Source of the DNA: Lactobacillus sp. ESL0246
Lineage (GTDB): Bacteria > Bacillota > Bacilli > Lactobacillales > Lactobacillaceae
Direction: 5' to 3'
DNA length: 64,000 nucleotides
Assembly (NCBI RefSeq): GCF_003692965.1
Contig: NZ_REHC01000006.1
Coordinates: forward strand, 310,001-374,000
Under the pieces are notes generated by a model. It saw only the letters and a program-made list of their open reading frames with translations. It made no database searches and was not told the DNA's origin. The translations under genes and the position numbers were made by a program. This document shows positions 28,097-36,849 of the stretch, piece after piece (position 1 is the first letter of the stretch; every line of letters starts with the position of its first letter).

Positions 28097-29938
28097 TTGT
28101 CAGAAAAAAGAAGAAACGATATTAGAAATATAGCAATTATAGCTCACGTTGACCATGGTAAAACAACGTTAGTTAATCAACTATTAAAACAATCCGACAC
28201 TCTCCCTGAACATATGGCTCTGGAAGATCGTGCAATGGATTCAAATGATATTGAGCGTGAGCGTGGTATTACTATTTTGTCAAAAAATACTGCGGTTAAG
28301 TTTGGTGATACGACCATTAATATTTTAGATACTCCAGGACACGCTGACTTTGGCGGTGAAGTTGAACGGATTATGCACATGGTTGATGGAGCTTTGCTTT
28401 TGGTTGACGCATACGAAGGTACAATGCCACAAACTCGTTTTGTCCTTAAAAAGGCTCTTGAAGCTGGAGTTAAGCCAGTTGTTGTCATTAATAAAATTGA
28501 TCGTCCAGGTGCTCGTCCTAAGGAAGTTCTTGATGAAGTCCTTGAATTATTTATCGAATTAGGTGCAAATGATGAACAACTTGATTTTCCTGTTGTTTAT
28601 GCTTCTGCATTAAATGGAACTTCTTCATATGATGAGGATCTTGCAACACAAAAAGAAACTATGGATCCCATTTTTGAAACTATCATAAAATCGATTCCAG
28701 CACCACTTGATAATGCAGATGAACCATTGCAATTTCAAATTACTATGCTTGATTGGGATGATTATGTTGGCCGGATAGGCGTTGGTCGTGTTTACCGTGG
28801 GCGTGTTAAAGTTGGTGATAATATTACCGTTATGAAGCGGGATGGTTCAACACAAAATTTCCGTGTGACTAAACTATTTGGTTTCTTTGGCTTAAAACGA
28901 AACGAAATCAAAGAAGCTACTGCTGGCGATATTATTGCTATTAGTGGAATTAACGATATTTTTGTAGGCGAAACTATTGCTTCTGCTGAAGAACCAGAGG
29001 CATTGCCACTTCTAAAAATAGATCCACCAACTTTACAAATGGATTTCGTGGCTAGTGATTCTCCATTTGCTGGTCGCGAAGGTGATAAGGTTACACCTAA
29101 AAAGTTAGAAGACCGCTTGATTAGGCAAACTAGAACTGATGTTTCACTCAAAGTTGAGCCAACAGATCAAATCAATGCTTGGACTGTTTCAGGCCGTGGT
29201 GAATTACACTTATCAATTTTGGTTGAAGAATTACGTCGTGAGGGCTTTGAATTACAATTGTCTCGTCCAAAAGTAATTTACCGTGAAATTGATGGTGTTA
29301 TGTCTGAGCCGTTTGAAGCTGTTCAAGTTGATACTCCTGACGAATATGTTGGTTCCGTTATCGATTCTCTTTCACAAAGAAAAGGTGAAATGAAGAATAT
29401 GGAGTCAACAGGTAATAATCAAACTCGCTTAGACTTTTTAGTTCCTTCACGTGGCCTAATTGGGTATAACAATGAATTTATGTCGCAAACTGGTGGATAT
29501 GGAATTTTAAACCACAGTTTTGATTCTTATAAACCCGTTGTTAAGAATTGGGAACCCGGTCGACAAAATGGTGCTTTGGTATCAATTAGTCAAGGTAAAT
29601 CGACAACCTATTCTTTACAAACAGTAGAACAACGTGGAGAACTCTTTATTGGTGCTGGTGTTGAAGTTTATGAGGGAATGATAGTTGGTCAATCTTCTCG
29701 TGACCGGGATATTGCAGTAAATGTAATCAAGGGTAAAAATTTAACGAACACTCGTGCAGCTGGTAAAGATCATGCCGCAGCAATTAGAACACCAAAAACG
29801 TTAACTTTGGAAGAAGCAATAGAATTCTTAAATGATGATGAGTATTGTGAGGTAACACCTGAATCAATTCGCTTACGAAAGAAAATTTTGAATACATCGG
29901 AGCGTCAAAAAGCTGATAAAAAACGCAATCGTAAATAA
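28097..29938 (+). CDS. typA: Translational GTPase TypA/BipA
   Basis: Ribosome-binding GTPase used in stress and cold growth and in 50S assembly. From TTG 28097, placed after a GGAGGAGG ribosome site, it is 613 aa. G motifs: [24 protein letters not shown] and NKIDRPGARP; then elongation-factor-like beta-barrel domains and the specific C-terminal part. Starts further upstream would run through the terminator hairpin and are rejected. It follows an unusual leader. Confidence 0.97.
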   Translation: MSEKRRNDIRNIAIIAHVDHGKTTLVNQLLKQSDTLPEHMALEDRAMDSNDIERERGITILSKNTAVKFGDTTINILDTPGHADFGGEVERIMHMVDGALLLVDAYEGTMPQTRFVLKKALEAGVKPVVVINKIDRPGARPKEVLDEVLELFIELGANDEQLDFPVVYASALNGTSSYDEDLATQKETMDPIFETIIKSIPAPLDNADEPLQFQITMLDWDDYVGRIGVGRVYRGRVKVGDNITVMKRDGSTQNFRVTKLFGFFGLKRNEIKEATAGDIIAISGINDIFVGETIASAEEPEALPLLKIDPPTLQMDFVASDSPFAGREGDKVTPKKLEDRLIRQTRTDVSLKVEPTDQINAWTVSGRGELHLSILVEELRREGFELQLSRPKVIYREIDGVMSEPFEAVQVDTPDEYVGSVIDSLSQRKGEMKNMESTGNNQTRLDFLVPSRGLIGYNNEFMSQTGGYGILNHSFDSYKPVVKNWEPGRQNGALVSISQGKSTTYSLQTVEQRGELFIGAGVEVYEGMIVGQSSRDRDIAVNVIKGKNLTNTRAAGKDHAAAIRTPKTLTLEEAIEFLNDDEYCEVTPESIRLRKKILNTSERQKADKKRNRK

Positions 29939-29952
29939 TTTAATTTATTCCA

Positions 29953-29988
29953 AAAAAGTAATCACTGATGAAGTGGTGCTTTTTTTGT
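29953..29988 (+). terminator. Terminator after typA
   Basis: CACT/AGTG core stem extended by weaker pairs to AAAG/CTTT, then T7. Moderate hairpin with mismatches. Confidence 0.65.
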
Positions 29989-30031
29989 TTTATAATAAGG
30001 ACAAGTTTTTATTATAAAGGGAGAGCAACTT

Positions 30032-31210
30032 GTGCGAAAAAAATTACTTCATATAGATTATCAAATTTTGCTACCATATTTATTGTTAGTCGCTTTTGGA
30101 ATAATTATGGTTTACTCTGCAAGCTCTGATATTTTGCTTGTAAATGGTTTTAAGCCGTCAACTTACGGAATTCGCCAAATGTACTATGCATTTTTTGCGA
30201 TTTTCATTTTTGCAAATGCAACTTTTGCTTTACGGTTAGATATCTTTAAAAGCCAGAAGTTTGTTATTTGGTTCGTAGCACTTAGCATTGTGATGTTGCT
30301 TTATCTAATTTTATTGAAAATTTTCAAAGGATCAGCAGTAGCAGTTAATGGTGCTGTTGGTTGGATTGATTTGAAGATTATTAAAATTCAGCCATTAGAA
30401 ATTGCTAAATTAGCTTTGGTTATTTATTTGGCATATTTTTTAGATCGTCATGATGGAACTTTTAACCAAGGAAATATTATGAATACATTATCTAGACCAG
30501 CAATTTTAGCTGCTGTGATGATGTTTTTGGTTTTGATTGAACCCGATCTTGGTGGTACCGCTATCTTAGCAATGATTGTGATAGTGATGTTTTCACTATC
30601 TGGAATTTCAGCTAAAAAAGTAGTATTCTGGTTAATCATTATTGGTATCACGGTTTTCATACTTGTGTATTTAATTATTACGTGGAATCCCAAATTTTTA
30701 CAAGCAAATTATCAATATCAAAGACTAATGTCATTTTTGCATCCGTTTGAATTAGAACAAAAAGGTGGTGCTCAGTTAGTTAATTCATATTATGCTATTC
30801 ATAATGGGGGATTATTCGGTGTAGGGTTAGGCAATAGCATGCAAAAAAGAGGTTATTTACCTGAGCCGTATACTGACTTCATATTATCTATCATTGCTGA
30901 AGAACTTGGGGTAGTAGGCGCATTGGTTGTTTTAGGATTACTTTTTTATTTAATGTGGCGAATTATGGAAGTTGGAATTCATTCCAGTTCTCAATTTAAT
31001 TCTTTAATTTGTTTTGGGATTACGACAATTATTTTTACTGAAACTTTATTTAATGTTGGAGCTGTTTTGGGGTTGCTGCCAATTACTGGAGTAACATTAC
31101 CATTTATTTCCTATGGTGGTTCGTCATTAATTGTTTTATCTATTGCAATTGGATTAGTACTTAATATCTCGGCTAACGAGAAGATTAAGCAAGAGGAGGC
31201 GATTAGATGA
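30032..31210 (+). CDS. ftsW: FtsW/RodA/SpoVE-type septal glycosyltransferase
   Basis: SEDS-family membrane glycosyltransferase that polymerises lipid II. 392 aa with about 10 membrane helices. SEDS marks: PSTYGIRQMYY near the start, EPDLGGTAIL, a large outer loop with NSYYAIHNGG and GVGLGNS, and the end GVTLPFISYGGSSLIV. GTG 30032 is preceded by GGGAG. FtsW is favoured over RodA by the lactobacillar typA-ftsW-ylbG order, but homology alone does not separate the two. Confidence 0.9.
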   Translation: MRKKLLHIDYQILLPYLLLVAFGIIMVYSASSDILLVNGFKPSTYGIRQMYYAFFAIFIFANATFALRLDIFKSQKFVIWFVALSIVMLLYLILLKIFKGSAVAVNGAVGWIDLKIIKIQPLEIAKLALVIYLAYFLDRHDGTFNQGNIMNTLSRPAILAAVMMFLVLIEPDLGGTAILAMIVIVMFSLSGISAKKVVFWLIIIGITVFILVYLIITWNPKFLQANYQYQRLMSFLHPFELEQKGGAQLVNSYYAIHNGGLFGVGLGNSMQKRGYLPEPYTDFILSIIAEELGVVGALVVLGLLFYLMWRIMEVGIHSSSQFNSLICFGITTIIFTETLFNVGAVLGLLPITGVTLPFISYGGSSLIVLSIAIGLVLNISANEKIKQEEAIR

Positions 31211-31551
31211 GTATATGCAAGGATTTAAGTAATACTTCTATAGCTCAAAGACAAGGGTTGATAGTTTATTTTAATTCTGCAAGCAAGCAATATAAACTGA
31301 GACGGTATGGAGACATTGTTTATTTTTCTTCTCAAATGGGTTACTGTATTTTATACGTTAATCGAAAAGAGTGTGATGAAGTAATTGCTACACTAGTAAA
31401 TCTTGATTTTGTTAAACGAGTTGAAAAAGCTTTGAGTGATAGTGTTAATTTGGACACCCCACATATTGAGCAGCAAATCGTTGAATTGGCACATGAGGCT
31501 GAGGAAAAGTTACAAGCAAAAGAAAAGAAAAGTTTGGATCAATTATTATGA
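31207..31551 (+). CDS. YlbG family protein (DUF2129)
   Basis: 114-residue soluble protein. The first 80 residues form the DUF2129 domain (GLIVYFNSASKQYKLRRYGDI and CILYVNRKECDEV); the remainder is a charged helix rich in Glu and Lys. It is always next to rsmD and coaD in Firmicutes, but no function is established. ATGA overlap with ftsW at the front and with rsmD at the back. Confidence 0.85.
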   Translation: MSICKDLSNTSIAQRQGLIVYFNSASKQYKLRRYGDIVYFSSQMGYCILYVNRKECDEVIATLVNLDFVKRVEKALSDSVNLDTPHIEQQIVELAHEAEEKLQAKEKKSLDQLL

Positions 31552-32099
31552 GAATTATTTCGGGCAAATATGCCAAACGTAATTTATTTACTTTAAAAAG
31601 CCAAAAAACTAGACCAACAAGTGACAAGGTTAAAGAATCCCTTTTTAATACTTTAGGCCAATTTTTTAATGGAGGACAAGTGTTAGATCTTTACGCTGGG
31701 AGCGGGGCACTAGCGATCGAAGCTGTTTCACGTGGTATGGATCACGCTCAAATTGTTGATATTAATTATCAGGCTGTTGAGATTATTCGAAAAAATATTA
31801 CATTAACTAAAGAAGAAGATAGGTTTTCTGTTTATAAAATGTCAAGTCAAGCAGCACTAAAAAAATTTGCTCATGATCAACTAAAGTTTGATTTGGTTTT
31901 TTTGGATCCCCCCTATGCAAAGCAACACATTATTGCTGACATGAAAAAAATACTTAAATTGCAGTTGTTAAATGACAATGCACTTATTGTTGCAGAAACC
32001 GATGATGCAACATTTTTAGAACCTATTTCGGAATTTGCTTTACTAAAAGAACACCATTTAGGGAAGACATTTGTGCGGTTTTATCGGAAGGAGAACTAA
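31548..32099 (+). CDS. rsmD: 16S rRNA (guanine966-N2)-methyltransferase RsmD
   Basis: SAM-dependent methylase that modifies G966 of 16S rRNA in the 30S subunit. MRIISGKYAKRNL starts the protein. TRPTSDKVKESLFN, the SAM loop DLYAGSGALAIEA and the catalytic DPPYAKQ follow. 183 aa. It is coupled to the neighbours by ATGA and TAATG overlaps. The rsmD-coaD pair is widely conserved. Confidence 0.95.
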   Translation: MRIISGKYAKRNLFTLKSQKTRPTSDKVKESLFNTLGQFFNGGQVLDLYAGSGALAIEAVSRGMDHAQIVDINYQAVEIIRKNITLTKEEDRFSVYKMSSQAALKKFAHDQLKFDLVFLDPPYAKQHIIADMKKILKLQLLNDNALIVAETDDATFLEPISEFALLKEHHLGKTFVRFYRKEN

Positions 32100-32593
32100 T
32101 GAAAACGGCTCTTTTACCGGGTAGTTTTGACCCGATTACTAATGGTCACGTTGATATTATTAAGCAAGCTGCTAATTTATTTGATAGAGTTGCTGTTTTG
32201 ATAATGACCAATTCAACTAAGCACTATCTATTTTCTGTTGATGAACGAATGGAATTTGTTCAGGATGCTGTAGGAACAATTGCGAATGTTAGAATTTTAA
32301 AAAAACCAGATGAGTTAACGATTAATGCAGCACAAGAATTAAATGCCACGGTAATTGTTCGAGGCGTTAGAAATAGTACTGATTTTTTGTATGAACAGCA
32401 AATTGCGGCAATGAATAAAATGTTAGCACCTAATATTGAAACAATTTTACTGTTTACTAAACCTCAGGAAAGTTTTGTTGCTTCCAGCATTATTAAGGAA
32501 GTAGCAAGATTTGGTGGAGATGTTACTGCTTTTTTACCCAATAAGGCTGCTAAAGCACTCAAGGAAAAGATGAAAAATATTGATGAATTATAA
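32099..32593 (+). CDS. coaD: Phosphopantetheine adenylyltransferase
   Basis: Fourth step of coenzyme A synthesis: phosphopantetheine plus ATP gives dephospho-CoA. 164 aa with the nucleotidyltransferase motif PGSFDPITNGHVDII (residues 7-21), RGVRNSTDF (substrate loop) and the C-terminal SSIIKEVARFGGDV. Its ATG overlaps the rsmD stop. Confidence 0.97.
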   Translation: MKTALLPGSFDPITNGHVDIIKQAANLFDRVAVLIMTNSTKHYLFSVDERMEFVQDAVGTIANVRILKKPDELTINAAQELNATVIVRGVRNSTDFLYEQQIAAMNKMLAPNIETILLFTKPQESFVASSIIKEVARFGGDVTAFLPNKAAKALKEKMKNIDEL

Positions 32594-33626
32594 CTACAAA
32601 AAGCCAAAAAAACATCGGATTCGTAATTGGTTACTAACGATTTTAATCATAGTTATTGCAATAATTGGCTTAAGTTGGCCAACTAACTACTATATTCAAA
32701 TGCCAGGAGAAACTATTCAAATTAGTCAATTTGTTAAAAGCAAAAAGCCGGTACCAAATAATTTTTATTTAGTAACTATTAGTGAAACGAGTGATCCCGC
32801 CACCGTTTTAGAATACCTTTTGAGCTATACACAAAAGTTTGCAAGTCGCGTTCCAAAAGCTGAAGTGCTGGGTGACACAACTAGCAGTCAATATCAGGAA
32901 TTACAAAAGTGGTATATGGAAACAAGCCAACAAAATGCTATTTATTGTGCCGCTAAAAAGGCAGGATTAAAGCCTAAACTGCAGTATGAAGGCGTTTATG
33001 TAATGGAGGTTCAAAAAAATTCCAGCTTTAAGGGTAAATTACAGATTGGTGATACAGTTCTTGGTGCTAATGGTCATAAGTTTCTGTCGACTGAGGAAAT
33101 GTTGGCTTATTTTAAAAGGCAAAAAATAGGTTCAAACGTTAATGTTATGATTTTGCGTGAACACAAGCCATATAATATTAGTGGAAAAATTGTCAAAGTT
33201 GCTGGAACGAATAAACCAGGAATTGGTATTCAACTGGTAGAACATGTTAAAGTTAGTACTAAACCTAAGCTGAATATAAATGCTGGGGCAATTGGAGGAC
33301 CTTCAGCTGGATTAATGTTCACTTTGACTAGTTATGAGGTTTTTACTCAAAAGAAACTAGCTACAAGACATAAAATTGCCGGAACTGGAACCGTAAGCCC
33401 AAGCGGAAAGGTTGGAGTCATTGGTGGCGTTGATAAAAAAGTGGTTGCAGCTGATAAAGCTGGTGCAGAAGTCTTTTTTGCCCCAACTGATACTTCTATA
33501 GTTAAAAAATCAGAGAGTAATTATGTTGTAGCAAAAAAAACAGCGCAAAAAATCGGTACTAAAATGAAGATTGTTCCAATTAGAACAGTTGACGATGCTT
33601 TAAATTATTTAAAAAAACATTATTGA
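32583..33626 (+). CDS. YlbL-type membrane protease, PDZ plus Lon domain
   Basis: Membrane-anchored serine protease with the catalytic dyad of Lon. One N-terminal membrane helix (about 17-34), then a PDZ domain (about 125-200, EGVYVMEVQKNSSFKG) and a C-terminal Lon proteolytic domain with the nucleophile in AIGGPSAGLMF (Ser about 241) and the lysine in GGVDKKVVAADKAGA. Relatives are B. subtilis YlbL and streptococcal SepM, which processes a competence peptide; that role is not shown here. It overlaps coaD by 11 bases, starting at ATG 32583. Confidence 0.9.
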   Translation: MNYNYKKPKKHRIRNWLLTILIIVIAIIGLSWPTNYYIQMPGETIQISQFVKSKKPVPNNFYLVTISETSDPATVLEYLLSYTQKFASRVPKAEVLGDTTSSQYQELQKWYMETSQQNAIYCAAKKAGLKPKLQYEGVYVMEVQKNSSFKGKLQIGDTVLGANGHKFLSTEEMLAYFKRQKIGSNVNVMILREHKPYNISGKIVKVAGTNKPGIGIQLVEHVKVSTKPKLNINAGAIGGPSAGLMFTLTSYEVFTQKKLATRHKIAGTGTVSPSGKVGVIGGVDKKVVAADKAGAEVFFAPTDTSIVKKSESNYVVAKKTAQKIGTKMKIVPIRTVDDALNYLKKHY

Positions 33627-33628
33627 TA

Positions 33629-33659
33629 AAAAAGTTCAGAAAATATCTGAGCTTTTTTT
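33629..33659 (+). terminator. Terminator after the YlbL-type gene
   Basis: AAAGTTCAGA (33631-33640) pairs with TCTGAGCTTT (33646-33655) over a 5-base loop, one G-U pair, then a T run. Confidence 0.8.
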
Positions 33660-33686
33660 CGTACTTAATTTATGGAGGATAGGATA

Positions 33687-34199
33687 ATGGATTGGAAAAA
33701 AATCGAAAACCTTTTAATTGAGTACAAGATGTATGTATTTGTTGGTATTATTGTGCTTGGATTTTTTTTATGGTATCAGCATGATATCAGTATACAAAAT
33801 AATAATCAGTCTGATTTAATCGGCCAAACGAAAAGAGCTGAGCAGAACGCTAAATTAGAAAAGGCAAATACCAAAACTTCTACCGAGTCACAAGCAACAG
33901 CAAAATCCCAGGAAGTAACCTGCGATATTTCTGGTGCTATTCGGCATCAAGGAGTTTACACGTTAAAAAAAGGAGCACGATTAGAAGACTTAATTGAAGT
34001 AGCAGGTGGAACAACTAAACGGGCTCAATTAAATAATGTAAATCGTGCTTTAATTCTAAAAGACCAAGATAAAATTCATATTCCTTATACTGGTGAAAAA
34101 ATTAAGCAGGGTGAAATTGTTACTTCTGTTGGGGGACAAGATGGTGCACAAACTACAGAATCAGTTGATACTATAGTGGTGGAAAAAATAGTAAAGTGA
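33687..34199 (+). CDS. comEA: ComEA N-terminal part (membrane anchor and SLBB domain)
   Basis: First piece of the DNA receptor of the competence machine. 170 aa from ATG 33687 after GGAGGATAGG. It has one membrane helix (about 12-31), a polar linker and a SLBB-type domain (CDISGAIRHQGVYTLKKGARLEDLIEVAGG). The frame then reaches a TGA at 34197-34199 in a stretch rich in Val, Glu and Lys instead of the usual glycine-serine linker. The helix-hairpin-helix half continues in the -1 frame. Confidence 0.85.
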   Translation: MDWKKIENLLIEYKMYVFVGIIVLGFFLWYQHDISIQNNNQSDLIGQTKRAEQNAKLEKANTKTSTESQATAKSQEVTCDISGAIRHQGVYTLKKGARLEDLIEVAGGTTKRAQLNNVNRALILKDQDKIHIPYTGEKIKQGEIVTSVGGQDGAQTTESVDTIVVEKIVK

Positions 34200-34381
34200 A
34201 TATAAATACTGCAGGCGCTCAGGACTTACAAAAATTAAATGGAATTGGCGAAAAAAAAGCAGCGCAAATAATTGCTTATCGCCAAAAAAACGGTCAATTT
34301 AAAAGAATTGAGGATTTAAAAAAAGTGTCAGGAATTGGAGATAAGACTTTTGCGGCTCTTAAAAACCAATTGGAAGTCTGA
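34196..34381 (+). CDS. comEA: ComEA C-terminal part (helix-hairpin-helix DNA-binding domain)
   Basis: Second piece of ComEA: VNINTAGAQDLQKLNGIGEK and a second hairpin VSGIGDKTFAALKNQ, the domain that binds incoming double-stranded DNA. It is in the -1 frame relative to the first part. In that frame the sequence just upstream reads GGKNSK, which is the proper linker, back to a stop at 34166-34168; an A6 run (34183-34188) is the likely slip or deletion point. GTG 34196 overlaps the first TGA, so independent coupled translation is also possible. 61 aa; without an anchor it would not be surface-attached. Confidence 0.75.
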   Translation: MNINTAGAQDLQKLNGIGEKKAAQIIAYRQKNGQFKRIEDLKKVSGIGDKTFAALKNQLEV

Positions 34382-36641
34382 TATTTTAATTCCTGGGTTC
34401 CTATTTATTACTTCCTTACTTTTTATTGATTTAAGTTTTTTAATATATCAATGTTCGCAAATAACGCAAAAGGTAGTTTGTTGCTTAATTGGATTATACT
34501 TAATTTATTTGCTTTTAAAAAAATATCCAACATTAATGGGAATACTTGAAATCTTTTTGACCTTAGCTATTTTATGTATAGGATTAAACAAAAAGCAAAC
34601 TAATTTTTCAATTAATGATAATTCAGAAATTAAACTGTATCCCGATCAAATTAAAATCAATGATAATTGGCTCTCTGGAACTGGCCAAATAAAAGGGGGT
34701 CACGTTCTTGTTACGGCAACGATTTCAGATAATGAAAAAAAGCAATTAAAATGGGGACATCGGGTTGTTTTATCAAGATTAGATGGTGAGGTAAAACCAA
34801 TTGAATCGGCTACTAATTATGGACAATTTGATTTAAAAAAATATTATTTGAGCAAAAATATTACACAGCAAGTCAAGTTAAAGAGCTGCCATTTTGTAGT
34901 AGAAAAGGGTGGATTAGAAGATTGTTTACATCATTTTCGCTTTGAACTACAGTCTTATTTTAAAGAGATGCCCCAAATATTAAATTTTTTTAGTAGTGAG
35001 TTAATTTTGGGAGAAAATCCCAATTCTGATAATCAAGAAATTTTAGATAATTATCGTGATTTAGGAGTTATTCATATTCTAAGCATATCGGGATTACATG
35101 TGGGCATCTATACGATGATAATTAGTACTCTTTGCTACATCTTTAAGTTAACAGAAGACGAAGCTTTCTCGTGTTGCCTGATAATATTAGCGATTGGAGT
35201 TTTTCTTAGTAACGGTCAAGCTGGGTTTGTTCGTGCTAGTTTAACATTTATTTTAAGTAAACTTTTTAAATTTAAACGGATACCAATTAGTCAGTTTGAC
35301 TTATTAGGTCTAACCTGTTTATTGCATTTATTAATTGATCCGAGATTAATGATGAAAGTAGGTGCTTTACTAAGCTACGTACTTAGTTTGGGATTAGTAG
35401 TTACTGGTAAGTTATCTAATTTTAAACAATCTGTAGCGTTAAATATTTTGTTAGCTCCCCTTTTGCTATGCTTCTTTTTTCAGTTTAATTTATTAACTGT
35501 TATTTTTAACCTTTTAATTGTACCTTATTTTAATTTGGTTATTATGCCATTGACATTTTTTAATTTGGTTATATACAAAATTGATCCAGCTTTAAGTGGT
35601 TTTTTGGAAATGATTCTAGAATCAGGGGAAAGAGTAATTAGTACCATATCATCTACGAAATTAGGTTTGCTAACCTTTGGGAAAATTAATTGGTGGCAAT
35701 GTTTACTTTTGCTCATTTTAACGACAGTTTTAATAGCAGATTTAAATGAACCGTGGCTTAAAAAAATTAATCAAAAAAAATTATTGAAAACGATTGGATG
35801 GCTTTATTTTGCATTGTTTATTTTGATTCATTTTCCATTAACAGGACAAGTGACATTCATTGATGTTGGACAAGGTGACAGTATTTTGATTACTACACCC
35901 TTTCCTAGACGTGTTTATTTAATTGATACTGGTGGTAAACTAAATTTTAGTGGTCGAAAAGTAATACCACAGGTTAACAAGATTACAATTCCATTATTGA
36001 AAGCTCAAGGAATTACCCATCTTAATGGGATTTTTGTTACACATCAAGATGCTGATCATGTTGGTGATCTTGGTCCACTTCTTAGTCAAATTCCTGTGCA
36101 AAAATTATATGTAGCACAAGGAATTCTTAATAATCCTTCCTTTTGCAGACGAATTGCTGGTCGAGTAGAGCAGAGACAAATAGTACAATTGCTGGCAGGT
36201 CAGCAAATTAATGAACCACAAATTAAATTTAATGTTGTTTATCCTTTTAAACCAGGTATAGGAGAGAATAAAGATTGTTTATCATTGACTTTTAAATTGG
36301 CTAATAAGAGCTGGTTGTTTACGGGAGACTTGGGTCAAGAAGGCGAACAAGAAATAATGGCTAAATATAACTTGCAGGCAAATTATTTTAAACTAGGACA
36401 TCACGGAAGCAGGACATCATCTAACCCTGAATTTTTGCACAAATTAGCACCAGAAGTTGTTTTTATTTCAGCTGGACGAAATAACCGCTTTAATCATCCT
36501 CACTCAGAAACTTTGACTACTCTTAAAAGACAAGGAATTCCATGGGCGTCAACACAAGATTGTGGAATGATTACGTGGAATTATGGAAAATTTACTAAAT
36601 CAAGGTTTATTTTCTTCTTAAAAGCAGAAAAAGAAAAGTAA
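34335..36641 (+). CDS. comEC: ComEC DNA-uptake channel
   Basis: Membrane channel that carries single-stranded DNA across the membrane during transformation. 768 aa from ATG 34335 (a TTG at 34350 is also possible; both lie within comEA). It has several hydrophobic helices, the competence motif ILSISGLHVGIY near residue 250, and a C-terminal metallo-beta-lactamase domain with DVGQGDSILI, THQDADHVGDLG, LFTGDLGQEGE and GHHGSRTSS. The frame is intact, so only comEA is broken in this locus. No comEB gene is present. Confidence 0.9.
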   Translation: MEIRLLRLLKTNWKSDILIPGFLFITSLLFIDLSFLIYQCSQITQKVVCCLIGLYLIYLLLKKYPTLMGILEIFLTLAILCIGLNKKQTNFSINDNSEIKLYPDQIKINDNWLSGTGQIKGGHVLVTATISDNEKKQLKWGHRVVLSRLDGEVKPIESATNYGQFDLKKYYLSKNITQQVKLKSCHFVVEKGGLEDCLHHFRFELQSYFKEMPQILNFFSSELILGENPNSDNQEILDNYRDLGVIHILSISGLHVGIYTMIISTLCYIFKLTEDEAFSCCLIILAIGVFLSNGQAGFVRASLTFILSKLFKFKRIPISQFDLLGLTCLLHLLIDPRLMMKVGALLSYVLSLGLVVTGKLSNFKQSVALNILLAPLLLCFFFQFNLLTVIFNLLIVPYFNLVIMPLTFFNLVIYKIDPALSGFLEMILESGERVISTISSTKLGLLTFGKINWWQCLLLLILTTVLIADLNEPWLKKINQKKLLKTIGWLYFALFILIHFPLTGQVTFIDVGQGDSILITTPFPRRVYLIDTGGKLNFSGRKVIPQVNKITIPLLKAQGITHLNGIFVTHQDADHVGDLGPLLSQIPVQKLYVAQGILNNPSFCRRIAGRVEQRQIVQLLAGQQINEPQIKFNVVYPFKPGIGENKDCLSLTFKLANKSWLFTGDLGQEGEQEIMAKYNLQANYFKLGHHGSRTSSNPEFLHKLAPEVVFISAGRNNRFNHPHSETLTTLKRQGIPWASTQDCGMITWNYGKFTKSRFIFFLKAEKEK

Positions 36642-36849
36642 AACTTTGTTATACTAGTTGTTGATTAAGGTTCTGCGCGAATTATCAAAACAATGAAATG
36701 CTACTATCAATTGCATAAAATATATAGTAGAAAGGCAAATAATCTTTAGCTATATTCAGCTGGGAATAGTCATAGGCTTTGATGGTAAAATGTGGTACGA
36801 TTAGCTAGATTTGTAACAATTATAGGGTTCTTATTAATGGTGAGTATTA

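Noticed and set aside
28177-28488. 103-codon minus-strand frame over typA
   Set aside because: Shadow frame in a highly conserved GTPase gene; no independent support.
34183-34188. Classic -1 programmed frameshift heptamer at the comEA break
   Set aside because: The A6 run does not form an X-XXY-YYZ heptamer in frame (GAA AAA ATA), and no strong downstream pseudoknot or hairpin is apparent; deletion, slippage or coupling remain more likely.
36642-36849. Possible promoter or RNA in the 208-base gap before holA
   Set aside because: Several -10-like TATACT/TATAG motifs exist but none pairs with a -35 at suitable spacing, and no stable hairpin or ORF is seen.
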